Source: Paralichthys olivaceus (lineage: Eukaryota > Chordata > Actinopteri > Pleuronectiformes > Paralichthyidae). From it: a DNA stretch of 64,000 nt. A program made the translations under genes and the position numbers. The stretch spans positions 16,613,501-16,677,500 of the forward strand of contig NC_091093.1 of NCBI RefSeq assembly GCF_024713975.1, written 5' to 3'. The notes below the pieces were generated by a model that saw only the letters and a list, made by a program, of their open reading frames with translations, ran no database searches and was not told where the DNA came from. Every line of letters starts with the position of its first letter. Positions within the stretch are counted from its first letter, which is position 1. Positions 40,129 to 52,009 of this stretch are shown here, piece by piece.

Positions 40129-41397
40129 TGAGTGTAATGATCTTCACTATAGTTCACACTGATGAGACCTGGCTCATGTCACACACACACGTTGATGCAT
40201 CTCATTCACTGACCTGGATGTTATTGACCTGCTGTATTTATTTAATTTATTAAGTTCTGCCGATTCTCATTCATTGTCAAAGCCACAACCAACAGACAAA
40301 GTCACAGTGAACTATTGTGTCTTCATTTCATCCATTTGAACAATTCAATTCTTATTTCTGTCAGAGAGTAAATGTATAGTTGGACGCGTGACAAAGACTT
40401 TTCCCTCCAGGCCTGTTCTGTGTCACCCTCCAACATCCTGAGCTAATAAATGCAACTTCTCCCCTTCGCAGTGAGACGATTATGTGTCCACGTTGTTTTT
40501 AAATTCACTATACACACAACCTCTGAGCCTCAGGCCTGCTGTCTTCAGGATATATTGAATCATACACATCTGTGATGGTTGTGCTCATATTTGTTTTTCT
40601 CCACATATACAAAGAAGTGATGCATATGTCAACGCATCTATTTCCCAATTAAAAGCCCTGACGTCACACGCACTGACCAATAGAATGGTGAGTTCATCGT
40701 GAGGGTATTTTGAGATATAACATATAAATTAACACACACACATTCATGGCTGTTTTACTCAAGTACAACATTTATTGAAAAGAAAAATGACACATAAAGA
40801 TTGACAAAACCAACTGAGTTCAATGCAGGAGTGTAAAAGACTACATTTCAACAAGGCATGAAGACTTATAGGCCTCATGCCCCCTGACCAAATACCATAT
40901 GATTTGAAAAGATTTATACAGTCTGTGATTCTAACCTGATGAAAAAATATATAATGAGCTGAGTTCACTCTTAAAGCAGAGGACATTGATTTTGGTCAAA
41001 TTGGTGGTTCTATTTGAAAAGTGTTGGAGGCAGGATTCAAACTAAAAAACAGCGACAGGTTCTAGAGACCTCAGTGAAAAACAATAAGTCACACCACCAG
41101 TGGTGCAACGAGAGCTTTTTAGGTTAGTGACTTAGTTCATTAGTTAGCCTATTAACCATATGTGAATTAATTAAAATGTGGATGAAGCCTAGAGTGGCAG
41201 GTGGATCCTACATTTTAACTTTCCAAAACAACAAAAGGTAATAATCATTTATTAAAATGAAGAACTGGTTCTATTTGATTGAAAAGTTATGGATGTAATT
41301 ATGTTACCGTTTGTAAATCTCATGTGCCTGTTGTTGAATGAAGCCTGACACTAAAGGCCCGATGCATTAACACCAACATCATTGTCTCTGTTTCCAG

Positions 41398-41606
41398 CAG
41401 GAAGCTTCAGACTTCACCTTGTGCTGCTGAATCAACCAGCGGAGCCTGTTCCTGTCTTTGGTTATCTAGCTGTATGAGTGTTAACCGTCCTTCATAAAGC
41501 TAGATAACCGAAAGTAGGAATGACCTCCACACCCTCTGCGTCCTAACGAACAGAAACAAAGAGGAAAACACAGATGGCTACACAAGAGAACATGAAGTGT
41601 GTTCAG
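41398..41606 (+). ncRNA. mir9-3hg: Host-transcript exon that carries the mir-9 hairpin
   Basis: A pyrimidine-rich acceptor, GTCTCTGTTTCCAG, ends at 41,397, with a second CAG giving a tandem acceptor at 41,400. A donor, TTCAG|GTAGGT, lies at 41,607. The 209-base exon so defined contains the whole mir-9 hairpin. No conserved reading frame is seen. Splice sites are read from sequence; joining to the exon at 39,650-40,128 is inference. Confidence 0.6.
41437..41530 (+). ncRNA. mir9-3: mir-9 precursor hairpin (likely mir-9-3)
   Basis: The 5' arm at 41,455-41,477 starts TCTTTGGTTATCTAGC and is the full 23-base miR-9-5p. The 3' arm at 41,494-41,515 starts ATAAAGCTAGATAACC and is the full 22-base miR-9-3p. 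The arms pair across a 16-base loop, with further pairing of the flanks (GTTCCTG with TAGGAATGAC). miR-9 is a deeply conserved neural microRNA that promotes neurogenesis by repressing Hes/Her, TLX and other targets. Vertebrates have several identical-mature copies; the neighbours kif7 and rhcg point to the copy known in human as MIR9-3. Identity of the mature arms is certain from the sequence; paralogue number rests on synteny. Confidence 0.98.
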
Positions 41607-42679
41607 GTAGGTCTATAATACAGTTGTATTCATCTGAACGTGAAAATTGTTTGAATCATTTATCAGAGACGAAGGTTTTATCACCGTTAGAGGTGAACTT
41701 TACTAACTGATAGGAAGGTAGACAGAAATATGATCATAACTGAACTTACAACTTCTCATTTGTGAGGATCTTTGATGGATGAGTTGGAAGAAATAAGGAA
41801 TCTGAAGTCATGTTAAAGGCTGTAGGACTTTTTGTTGGAATATTCTTTTTCCACAATTGACGTTTGACGGACAAAATCAATCATGAAAATAATTATTAGT
41901 TGCAGCCTTAAGACACAGAGAGAAACAGATCAATACTAGAATTATGTCTTTTTATTTTAGTTTTTTTAAATGAAAGTATTCACACTGATATGCTTTTAAA
42001 AGAAGATAGAAATTCATTTTTTCTGAAGGCTGTTGGGGGCACATTTCAAGCATTTATTTAAACAGATCAGCCACCTTCTCTTTATACAGAAGAAAGTTAG
42101 AAATGATCACAAATGATCTTTGTGAGAGGTCGGTCGGATAGAAGAAGAGACGGCTGCACATCTATTTGTTCAATAAAGAACATTTAATTACCAGTCAAAG
42201 ATCCTCTTCAGATGTAAACCTATAGCATGCAGCCAATGTTTAGCATCTCCACTTAAATATTTCATTCCCACATTTTCCTTTGAAAAATATTTGATTTTGG
42301 TGTTACTTGCTGTTAAGTTTCCTTCGTTATAATGTCTCTGTATAACAAACCAAAAACTATTAAATAACTTAACTTTAGCTAAGTGTTGCTGTTGCTTTGT
42401 TTAAACTCAAAAGCTGCAGATACCTTTGACCTAAACTGAAAAATATAAATTACACTTAATTTGTTAAATAATTGAATCTTGCACTTATTCAAATAATTGC
42501 ATCTCAACAGATGCTCTCATTTTTTTGCTTTTTTAATATAACATGCTGAAAAACTGTACAGAATAAAATGTTTAAATAAATTCAAGTTTTGATTCATACA
42601 AAATCCATACATGTATTTATTTATTTTTACCATAGGACAGATTTGAAATTTAATCTCAGGTACTAGTCGATGCTCGTGC

Positions 42680-42760
42680 ATGATTCAAGATTCAAGAGGT
42701 TTTATTGTCATTGTACAAGAACAACGAAATTGTGTTTGGTAGCTCTCTGCTAGCCAACAG
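42680..42760. repeat. Retroelement 3' fragment
   Basis: GATTCAAGAGGTTTTATTGTC followed by ATTGTACAAGAACAACGAAATTG is a common fish retroelement tail phrase. It is only a fragment. Confidence 0.45.
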
Positions 42761-42821
42761 CAATAATAATAATATTATATATATTATTATATATGATATA
42801 TATATATATAATAATATATAT
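42761..42821. repeat. (AT)n/(ATA)n low-complexity tract
   Basis: Alternating AT and AATAAT units, nearly self-complementary and able to form a cruciform-like hairpin. It directly follows the retroelement fragment. Confidence 0.9.
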
Positions 42822-42939
42822 GAGGACATCGTTCAACTGTTACAGTGAAATCTACACGTTTCCCTGTGTCAGATCTGTCAGTGCAGAGGCCTCCTGCCAT
42901 GTGTGAGTGTGCAGGTTGCAGCTCATCCTCATGAACATC

Positions 42940-43175
42940 ATGTTGTGTGAATGGAAGCCATCTTGACGGAGCCTCCCTGCAGCCTCTAAAATGGTTGTGT
43001 TGGCGCGGAGCTGTGGCGCATTAATTGGCGCATCGTTGTGTGTCTATCAGGCGCTAATCGGCGCTGTTCAGTGTCATCACTCGTCTGTGTGACGGAGGTG
43101 CAGCTGTAATTAGTGAGGTCACATCTCTGAGGCCTGTGGAAGGTGACGCATTCAACTGCTCATAGTGTAGAGGTG
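42940..43175. promoter_or_regulatory. Candidate conserved enhancer downstream of mir-9
   Basis: This non-repetitive, GC-richer island lies in AT-rich desert. It carries paired GGCGCATTAATTGGCGCA-type words (43,015-43,034), then AGGCGCTAATCGGCGCTG, CAGCTGTAATTAGTGAGG and an E-box. Clustered homeodomain cores (TAATTA, ATTAATT), an E-box and GGCGC direct repeats are the pattern of a developmental enhancer. Conservation was not measured. Confidence 0.35.
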
Positions 43176-44199
43176 AATATTTACAGCAGTGATGGACTAT
43201 GTCAGGACAGTTTCATTTCATCTGTGGGATCTCAGTACTAGTCTGAATCATCGCAAGTAAAAAGTCAATCTAGTCAATTCTAGTGTACAGTAATAACACT
43301 GGTGACAGTGGACTGCTCTGATAGACAATTACCTCAAAAATAAAAATAACTATAACAGTCAGTTTTATAAATAAATACATTCACAGATCCAAAGTCGTTT
43401 TTCAAATTCTTGACATTAAAAGATTATTAAGATTCAATACCTGCAGACAAGACAAAAAAAAACAGTTATTTTAATGGAAAAAGCTAGGAAACATACAAAT
43501 ACATAAACTGTACAATACGTTATAATATATATATAAATACACTCTCCTTGCTTCAGATTTTATCATGCATTGTTTTTGTGTTATTCTGTTCCTTTGAAAC
43601 AAATCTTTTTGAATTTATTATTATCTTACATTTACAGAAATGATAGAGCTTGAATATTACTACTAATAGCAATTATAATAATAATATACTTATAATGTAT
43701 ATTATATGTATATTATATGTATACTTATATTGGAATGATAACGAATAATATGAAACTTAATTCATCTTACATGTATTTAAGTCACAGAAGCAAAGGCTAA
43801 AACAACAGGCCTTTGATTCTGTAAAGCTGCTCTGGAGAAAAAAATCATCAGTCCCAGTTAATTCATGCATTAATTATTCTTTATTATTCAATTAGATATT
43901 TAGGATGAGTAACGGAGCGATGTACATGTTTCCTTAATGATTCAAAACCCATTAATTGTGCATCTCAGAAGCGGAGGATCAGGGCAGCAGCTTGCAATTG
44001 TTTTCCAAAAAGACCAGATCCGCGAAAGCTCGTAATAATACAAATGTAAAAAAAAAAAAAGTAAATATACTGAAGCCTCTTTACTTTACCTCCACCCCAA
44101 ACATCTGTCTGTATCAATGCATCACCTTTTCCAAACTGAGCACATGAAAACAACTTCCTCCCTCTTGTATCCAGATGTTGGAGGAGCTGATGGTTCCCC

Positions 44200-44705
44200 T
44201 CATGTCCAGATGTTGAGCAGAGCTGCAGTAGATCTGTGTTGACGCGCAGGAAGGCTGAATTTACTATTCTGTTAAATACTTATCATCGAAATTGACCCTG
44301 CGTTAATTAACATCGATTCTGACGCAGAGGTGATCGGCTACTCGCGTGCATGCGCCTCTTTTGTTTCCGCAGTGTTGAGAGAATCATCCCAACACGTAAG
44401 AAAAATGCGCTGCAGACATTAAGGCTTCTTGCAAAAACAAAAGTCTTTACTATCCGACAGTAGCGCTCTCTGTTGGTTTGTGGTTTCCACATCATCTCTG
44501 CATGCGGTAAAAAAAAAAAATCCGGCCTGAGTAAAAACAAAGAGTCTGACGAAGACGCAAAATAAAGGAAACAATCGCGCAACTCCAGCCGTAATGAGAA
44601 GGACGCAGACGAGCTGTGCACGTTAACATAATTGCACAGGAACGACGGGAGCAGATATTTAAAGGCGCAGCAGCATCAACCTCCCTCTGAGAACAACAAA
44701 CCCAG
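44200..44705 (+). promoter_or_regulatory. CpG-rich block with TATA-like box, possible second promoter
   Basis: CpG dinucleotides are much denser here than on either side. It ends with AGATATTTAAAGGCGCAGC (about 44,655), a TATA-like box 30-40 bases before CTCCCTCTGAG. On the plus strand it could start a transcript running towards the exon-like block at 49,403. A 23-base segment between TTTGTTTCCGCAG (ends 44,372) and GTAAGA (44,396) looks like a microexon but may be chance. Confidence 0.4.
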
Positions 44706-44715
44706 ACCAGTGTTA

Positions 44716-44773
44716 TAATAATAATGATGATAATAATAATAACAACAATAATGATAATAATAATAATAATAAT
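44716..44773. repeat. (AAT)n/(GATAAT) low-complexity tract
   Basis: Imperfect ATAATAATAATGATGATAAT repeats, immediately 3' of the CpG-rich block. Confidence 0.85.
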
Positions 44774-47700
44774 GGAAAGAGAAATTCAACTTTTATTTTT
44801 TGGGTGTTCATTATTTTTTATGAAGGTGAAGTAGGCCTTTGATTCATCAGGACAGTTAACCTGGATTTATAATACCTGTTAGAGGAGCCACCTCAACATC
44901 ACAAAGCCTGAACATTTGTTGGCAACCTGTGCCATCAAACTTCATCTACCACCTCACTTCTGTCACATCATCACATTTAAGGCAGTTTCCATTTAAATAG
45001 TGATGGAGAAAACTAGAATTTTTCACCATTGACAGAAGAGTTGTCTGATGTAAATCTATTGTGTCATGAACGCTGCAGAAATCAATTCAAACCTAGAACA
45101 ATCGATTGAAAAAGGAACATGAAGTACATGTGTCTTCATTAAGGCCCTGCTTTCAGCTCTTCGTTTTAATCGTCCTTATCATTTAGGATGGTAAAACGTG
45201 AATTTGAATTAAGGTTGTGGAGTTAATCATTTTAAACAGTTGAATAATGTCAGTTAAAAATAGAGTTTTTTTTATCATGGTATAAAGGAGTAGCCCGATG
45301 CATTGTGGCCTCACAAAATAAAAGGGGAACTGTTCCTTTATTAGAAAGCATGCAGGCTGTAATTAGACAAGCAGCTGGGGGGAGGGAGCATGTGTGAAGT
45401 TGGCTGATAATATGAGCTCATCCAGCAAAATACTCAATGGCAGCCAGGCACAGATGTGAATCACCCTCATTATCTACTTTTAAAAGTGTCCTATGGTTTA
45501 AGATGCAAACGTTTCTCTGTGTGACCCAGTTTGGTGGATCACATTAAAAGAGATTCAAACCTGATTTTGCAGAAATTATATGATTTAATATTTACAGTGT
45601 ATGTGTGTTGGTGCCTGAAAACAATTGAGCATCTCAGAAAGCTTAGAATGTCCCTGAGTATTTGCTTGTTTGAGAAAAATCAACTAACCTTCTCATTTAC
45701 TGTGACCACTCAATCGTCAATAGTACTGAAAAAATCAATCACATTGATAGCCCATATTCACAAATCACAATTTTCCTCATATGGGTTAACAATCTGCACT
45801 AGGTGTGACATCTAATGTTCTTAAGGTGGGGAAAAACTATTTTAACAAAACTTTCAACAGGAGAAACAAATGTTGAAACCCTTAGAGAGAATGAGTCTCC
45901 CAGGACAGACAGAAGTGTAATTAAAATAACACAACTATTTTAAATTCCAGTAAATCTATTCTGTGGTGAAACTAGCTTTTGATTTTACATCCTATTCACA
46001 ATGCATTAATGTGACCTACACTCGACATGCACCTGTACGGATGTAAAGTACAAGTGATGTTTATCCCCCCGATGCACAGAGACAGTGCAGCCCAGTGTTG
46101 GTCGGGACACACTGTCCCCTGCAGCTGCACAAGACCTGTTGGTAAACAGCAGCCAGAGTCCACATTATCATTCTGATCCTGGCTTTGCCCCACAATGGCT
46201 GCTTTGTGAAAGGAGCACTTGACAAAGGTCCGCCACCTCTTTTTCCCCCAAAACTGCATGTGAGAGGCTGCTGCACTGAATCCTGAGCGTGCAGCGAGGT
46301 GGGGACCACGCTCCAGACCAGACAGTGGCAGATGACTGCATTAGCACTGCAGCCATGAGAGTGTCTCCTGGAAAAGTTGGCCCTTTGTCCTCCTGCCTCT
46401 TTATGTCTCTCTCACAGCAAGTGTATGGGTGTGTGTGAGTGTGTGTGGTCTCATGCCAGAACTAACGTTCATAAATAAAATGTGTAAACTGCTCAGTTCA
46501 TGTAGAGTTTTAGTTTTATGCCCACACATACAACACAAGTGTTATTCAATGGGGCCTAAATATAAAACTATCAATAACATCTTTATGCTTTAAATTGAAG
46601 CAGGACATTGGATGAAAACACTGAAAGTTGAAATTAATGTTAACTTGGAAAATCATTGTAAATGTATTTTCCCCCACTGTCCATTGAAAGCAATGGGGTT
46701 AAATGATAAAAAAAACTTACACATCCAAATCCCTAATATCCAATATCTGAAACATTAGAACTCAGTTACATGAAACAGAAGAGATGTCTCCTTCCATTCC
46801 AATACATTGGATGGATTTGCCCTCCTTCAATGAATCCATCTCAAAAGATACACAAGATAAAGATGGACATGGACATATTAGACTTAGAGCTTTGCAGAAG
46901 ATTGTGTGAGAGAGTGGTGGGGAGGGGGGTGCATGTTTTGTGTTTCAGAGGCAGCACACTAACAGAGAGAATAATCAATTACAACTCAACACACAGACCA
47001 GATCGTTCAGCTCAGTCAGCCTGAGGTGTGCTTGTTAGTGAAGGTCTCACTGTAAAGGCCGCATTGTTTTCTGATGTGAGACCTGGCTCTCATGATTTTA
47101 CTGTAGCGTAGTGACCCGATCATGGCTGTCCTGTCTCCGTACCAACCTGGTAGGTAACGAATGTAAGCTCCCCTGAAGGCAGGACATTGTATGTTTTACG
47201 TCCCTGCAGCCCCCTCTCCCCCCACAAAGATACTGCAGCTGCGATCCTGTCTTAATCTGGGGGGATAAACGTGATTATCCTGCTATGGCTTGTTCTTGGC
47301 TTTGTAGCAGCAACAGGGGACCTTTCACAGCTCCTTTTTTCCCATGGTCGAGTGGGTTTGAGCAACTAAGACCCCCGATGTGGACGAGTCGCCATTCATC
47401 AGCTGTGGGCTGCAGCAAGCAGGCATATCACACAGATCCTCTGCAGGCAGATACACAGAGATAAACACTGAATGTTGAAAATATGACATTTGTATAATTG
47501 AGCTGCAGCTTGTCACAGTCTCTGTCTCGACTGTCTCAGGTGAACCAGCTGTAACTCAGCGGTTCTCTGTAGATACTGGCTGACTTCATCAGAGACATTG
47601 GTGCACTGAACTAAAACAAAATGAGTGTTACAGAAATTATTTTGATCAATATTCTCATTGTTGTTTTCCAGATCTTTAGTTTTGTTTATCATTTCATTTA

Positions 47701-48335
47701 AACAGTATATTGTATAACTATGTATTAGAACAATAATTGTCTATTTATTATTTGGCCAAAAAACAACAACAAAATTCAACTCAAGTCAACTTTTTTCCTC
47801 ACTTAAATTTTTTTTGTGTCAAATTACATTTTCTAATATCAAGAATGAATATCCTCACATCCCTTAACACTTGTCTCCCTCATGATTCAGACAGCAGATT
47901 TTTAACATACAATATGTAAAACTATTTCTGAACAGAACAGAGCCTCTCTCAGGGAATGATTTCCATTCTCCCCCGCCAGTCCTTCAGACAAGTCAGTCAA
48001 GTTCAAGTTCACAGGGGCAGAAACGTCTCGACTCTTCATTCACTTCTGTCATCCCCCATCCCTCCCACGACCGCAGGCCCCCCCCCCATGTTCTTTGGTG
48101 ACTGCATGGCGTTACTCTGACAGAGGGTTGTTGTTATGGCAGCAGCCTGGACGGCCCGGCTATGTGCTGCTGAAAAGCACGGCCTGTCAGAGAGACAGAC
48201 AGAGAGAGAGAGAGTGAGAGAGAGGGAGAGAGAGAGGTTCCCCCCAACAGCTGGGCACAGACACCCCCCATCTCCCACAGGCCTTTCAGACACCTCCCAG
48301 ACCCTGGGAACACCAAGAATTTCACATTCATCATC

Positions 48336-48337
<2 letters not shown>
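44774..48337. other. Gene desert with unique-sequence blocks
   Basis: No protein-coding exon is supported. Non-repetitive, balanced-composition blocks that could be conserved regulatory DNA lie at 45,295-45,480 (contains CTGTAATTAGACAAGCAGCTG), 46,070-46,400, 47,040-47,340 and 47,940-48,190. Between them is AT-rich sequence without features. Confidence 0.45.
47040..47340. promoter_or_regulatory. Candidate regulatory block with a GGATAA/TTATCC palindrome
   Basis: A non-repetitive block with a near-perfect inverted pair, GGATAAACGTGATTATCC, at about 47,263-47,280. The half-sites match GATA or bicoid-class (Otx) binding words. It is flanked by CAGCTGCGATCC and TGTAGCGTAGTGACC. The function is inferred from composition only. 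Confidence 0.3.
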
Positions 48338-48394
<57 letters not shown>

Positions 48395-48605
48395 TCTTGT
48401 TCTAACCTTAACCATCACCACAAAATGTCTGACCCTTACCTTAACCTGAACCTAATTTTAACCCTAACCCTAAAACCGAGTCTTAACTGTCCAACAAGCC
48501 TTTGAAAAAGTGCAGACTGGCCAAAATGTCCTCACTTTCCAAAAATGTCCTCACTCCATAAGATCTATGCTGTAAATGGTCCTCACAAATATATATAAAT
48601 AAAAG
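48338..48605. repeat. (AC)27 with adjoining AACCCTAACCCTAA-containing repeat
   Basis: The AC run at 48,339-48,393 is followed by CATTCTTGTTCTAACCTTAA, CCATCACCACAAAATG, TAACCCTAACCCTAAAACC and GACTGGCCAAAATGTCCTCAC. This is a frequent fish repeat associated with CA tracts. The TAACCC units are part of it and are not a telomere remnant. Confidence 0.65.
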
Positions 48606-48829
48606 TACAAGTACACGCACAATAACTTTTGTTTCCTGAATTCCATATATCTTGGTCAAACTAAAAGCAGGGGGCTTTGATTTCTAAATCTGTCAGGGGG
48701 GCACAACTGAGCCATCGCACCATGTCCATGTACAAGTTACATATCCATAAAAGATTCCTAAAATACAAAGCTTTACTCCAAACCAGACGTGTGTACTTAG
48801 TTTTGTGACATTTTGAGCAAGTTTCTGGC

Positions 48830-48831
<2 letters not shown>

Positions 48832-48875
<44 letters not shown>
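48832..48875. repeat. (GT)22 microsatellite
   Basis: An uninterrupted GT run 440 bases from the AC run at 48,339 and complementary to it in RNA. Confidence 0.95.
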
Positions 48876-48876
<1 letters not shown>

Positions 48877-49191
48877 GTTGTAGGGGAAGAAAGAGACAGA
48901 GATTTTGTTGAGGTCCCATTCAACTCTGAGCATGAAAGCCTGATCATTTGCATAAACTACATGCTGTCTGAGGGGCGGGGGTGTTTGGGGGGTGGCAGAC
49001 ACACTGAGAAAAGATATGAGAGAACATGAGAAAAAAAGAAAGCGGGATTGTGCATTGTGAAGCTGCAGAAAGAAAGGGAAGATGCAAGGGTGACAATTGG
49101 CAAAGAATGGGTGTTACCATGTCTCCCAGTGGGATTAAATTGTCCAGGAACGTTTTTATGTGTAATTTGATAAATCTGACAGTACCTTGGC

Positions 49192-49312
49192 TGCAGGGCT
49201 GAACTCACATGGTGCTCCCACCTGAACGTCATCCAACGGGATGCTGAGATGATGCAACCGGTCACAGAACGGTGTCAATGTTCCGAGTGGTCCTCTTGAC
49301 ATGATTTCATAT
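49192..49312 (-). other. Exon-like open frame, minus strand, unassigned
   Basis: On the minus strand, CGTGTGCAG|ATGCTGTC and GCAGCCAAG|GTACTG bound a stop-free block whose translation has balanced composition (MLSYEIMSRGPLGTLT and later DVQVGAPCEFSPAAK). I do not recognise the protein and find no partner exon on either side. The acceptor has a poor pyrimidine tract. It may be a real exon of an unrecognised gene, a lncRNA exon or chance. Confidence 0.25.
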
Positions 49313-49402
49313 GACAGCATCTGCACACGAAGCACGTTCTGTGTGAAGGTTCAATTACTGAGCTGATTTTGACTGATCTTATGTTTGTTTCTTCTCTTTT
49401 AG

Positions 49403-49573
49403 AAAAGAATCACAGTGATGCTGGTGCCACCCTCTCTGTGCAGGATGTGCTGCGTCTTCGTCGGTGTGTTCGTCACATGGATTCTCTGCAGCCAAACACA
49501 AGGATTTGCCTCTGTGCAACAGGACAACTGCAGGAACACATTCGCTCTCTCCTCCAGACTTTAACACAGTTTT
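49403..49573 (+). other. Exon-like terminal open frame, plus strand, unassigned
   Basis: A good acceptor, TTCTTCTCTTTTAG, ends at 49,402. The frame beginning KNHSDAGATLSVQDVL and ending RSLLQTLTQF stops at 49,573. AATAAA signals follow at about 49,744 and 49,967. The form is that of a last exon. I do not recognise the product. It may be the 3' exon of a long non-coding transcript from the mir-9 host promoter or the 44.2-44.7 kb CpG-rich block. Confidence 0.35.
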
Positions 49574-52009
49574 AACCACTGTTCATTCATTGATTTCACT
49601 GTCAGTGATGTTTAAAAATGAGATTTGATACTTGACTCATCAGTTACACTTGAGTTGAAGATATTCATTTTCAAGTGCATGTCATTTATTTGAGAATCCT
49701 GTCTGAAAAATAATTGGAAGAATTTTGATTGAAATGTGATAAAAAATAAAATGAATAATAAAAAAAGTACAAATTATTGTCTGTGGTTTCCAGGTGACCA
49801 GATTTAGGGAATTGTATCATAGAATGACTGTATGTGCTTTAACTCCTGACTATAACATCTGAGCATCTAGGCCTGAAAGCTGGAATACTGAATTTTACTT
49901 TATCTATGACACTGGAATCTGAAATGATCCCAGTGAGAGGAATGAAATGCTTCTGTTGTTTTCCCAATAAAAGAAATGTTGAACAAACATGATAAATGAG
50001 TCATCATTTGTGTTGTTGTAATAAAGGCTGGTCTCTGTCAGCACCTTGGACAGAGGCAGCGTCTCGTCATGTTAGTGGTTGTATTGTGAGGCTTTTTAAA
50101 CTTCTCATATTCTAACCTGCTCTGCTTTTTCACATGTTCAAAAAACACTGGTGAAAAATGTGAACAAACATTTTTTCTGTTTTGATGAGCCATCTCTCTG
50201 ATAGATTATCCCAAGAAAAATAAAAGATGAAGCGATAACCAGTGAACAGGTGAAGAGAGGCCTTGGCTTCAAAACACACAGAGCACAAAAAATGATGATG
50301 ACATGTAAACTCTCATCACACGTTGCAGAGAGTTATAATAAAACACAACAGGCTGCCTCCATACTGTGTTTCTACATTTGATCAAATCATGGACAAAAAG
50401 CTGAGTTTACCTTGTCACACTAACTTGCTCACTTCAGTGAAAAAAAAGCCTCGATGTCTTCACCTGCACCAAGACTGAATCCAGTCGTTCGTCTTCATGT
50501 TGTATAGAGACGTAAAACATTCAAATATTTTAGGTATTTATCTCCCATCCCCAAATAATCAAAGAGTAAATCTCTAAAGATGGTATTAAGTTGTAAACTT
50601 CAGTGAACTTTACAGACCCACAAATACATTGTTTCTGTACCAGCACAGAGCGTCAGTGTGCTAAAGGCCTGAGGGAGTCGTGACCTCTCACCCCACAGGG
50701 ACACAAGCTGACCTGGCACAAGCCGACAGACACGTGTGTTCTCCCCTAATGCGTCTGCGACCTCTCAGATACTGTGACCTGCGGATCATCAGAGCCTGTT
50801 TAGAGGAATCAAAGGTCATGGTTATTTTTTCTCTCTGTTTGATCATTAAGCACATATTCATCATCAGAATCACTTGAAATACTTAAATCATGAGGGAACA
50901 TTTTGTGAAGCATCAAATGAAAATCATCTCAAAGCTGAGGCCTTACGTTATTTCTCAGTGACAGTTTTTTTAATCAGGGTCGTGTTTTAATGGTAATGAT
51001 ACATTCATTTGACATGGTTAATGTATGTTACTGTACATCCTGACAAAAGACATGAGAAATATTTTTCAGTCACTGGGATCCTCAATTACAAATACACTAT
51101 ATCTGAAAGTTGTCCTTTTAGGTCATTTTTGGTTATTGATGATTTAGTTTTCTATGTCCCATTAGGCCTGAGAGAATCTGTATGCTGCAGAAAACCGACA
51201 TTTCACATAATAAACAACAATGTGCTTCTGACTTTGTGGCAAAATAAGTTTGGACTTTAAACTATTGTCTCATCACCTACACACTATTTTGAATTGGAGC
51301 AAACTCCTGCAGTCAGAGTGAAAAGAATGGAAGCTGTTTAGCAGCAGATCACTGCCCATGGTTTCCAGGTGACGACACACTTACAGCAATATACATATAC
51401 TGCCTGTGATTTTATTTCTCGACTCATTTGAATATCGAGGTCTAACATTTCATGTAGGTCGAACACACATACCCAGTCAATAAAACATTTCTGGTCATTT
51501 AATTTGAAGTGAAATGTTAAAAGATAAATATAATAATAAGATTATCTAACAGACAACACTTCCCCCCTGTCACCGTAACTGTGTGTGATGCATGTGAAAC
51601 TTTGTCGGACAGGGATGAGGAGGAGGAGGAGGAGGAGCTGCTGGCTGCAGGTGCTCTCTCTCACGGAACTCAGTGTGCATTCATTCATTCATTAAATCCA
51701 CTCAGATTTTCTACTTGTCATCAAGTAGAGATAGATGTTTTCTATTGTGTTCAGAGTCACTGGAGGTCACATTACTCACCAAAGCGGAGAAATTCATTTC
51801 CAGACACTTGTGCATGCTGTTATTGTACATAAATAAACTCATCCTGCAGCACCTCATTCTTTACACTGCTGCACTATGGGCAATATTTATCCACGAGACT
51901 ATATGAATTTACCATTTATTTGTTGTAATCAACAGAAACTTGGTCTTGAACTCTGGAAGGTGGATGCAGGATGTTTAGAGTGGACTCACATGTCGTTGCA
52001 CTACCTCAT

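Noticed and set aside
39757-40131. 125-codon frame with polyserine in the mir-9 host first exon.
   Set aside because: Open only because of a TCC run and high GC; no domain, and the partner exon is the mir-9 hairpin exon.
48460-48480. AACCCTAACCCTAA as an interstitial telomere.
   Set aside because: Only two clean units, embedded in a known type of fish repeat with other CCTAA-like words.
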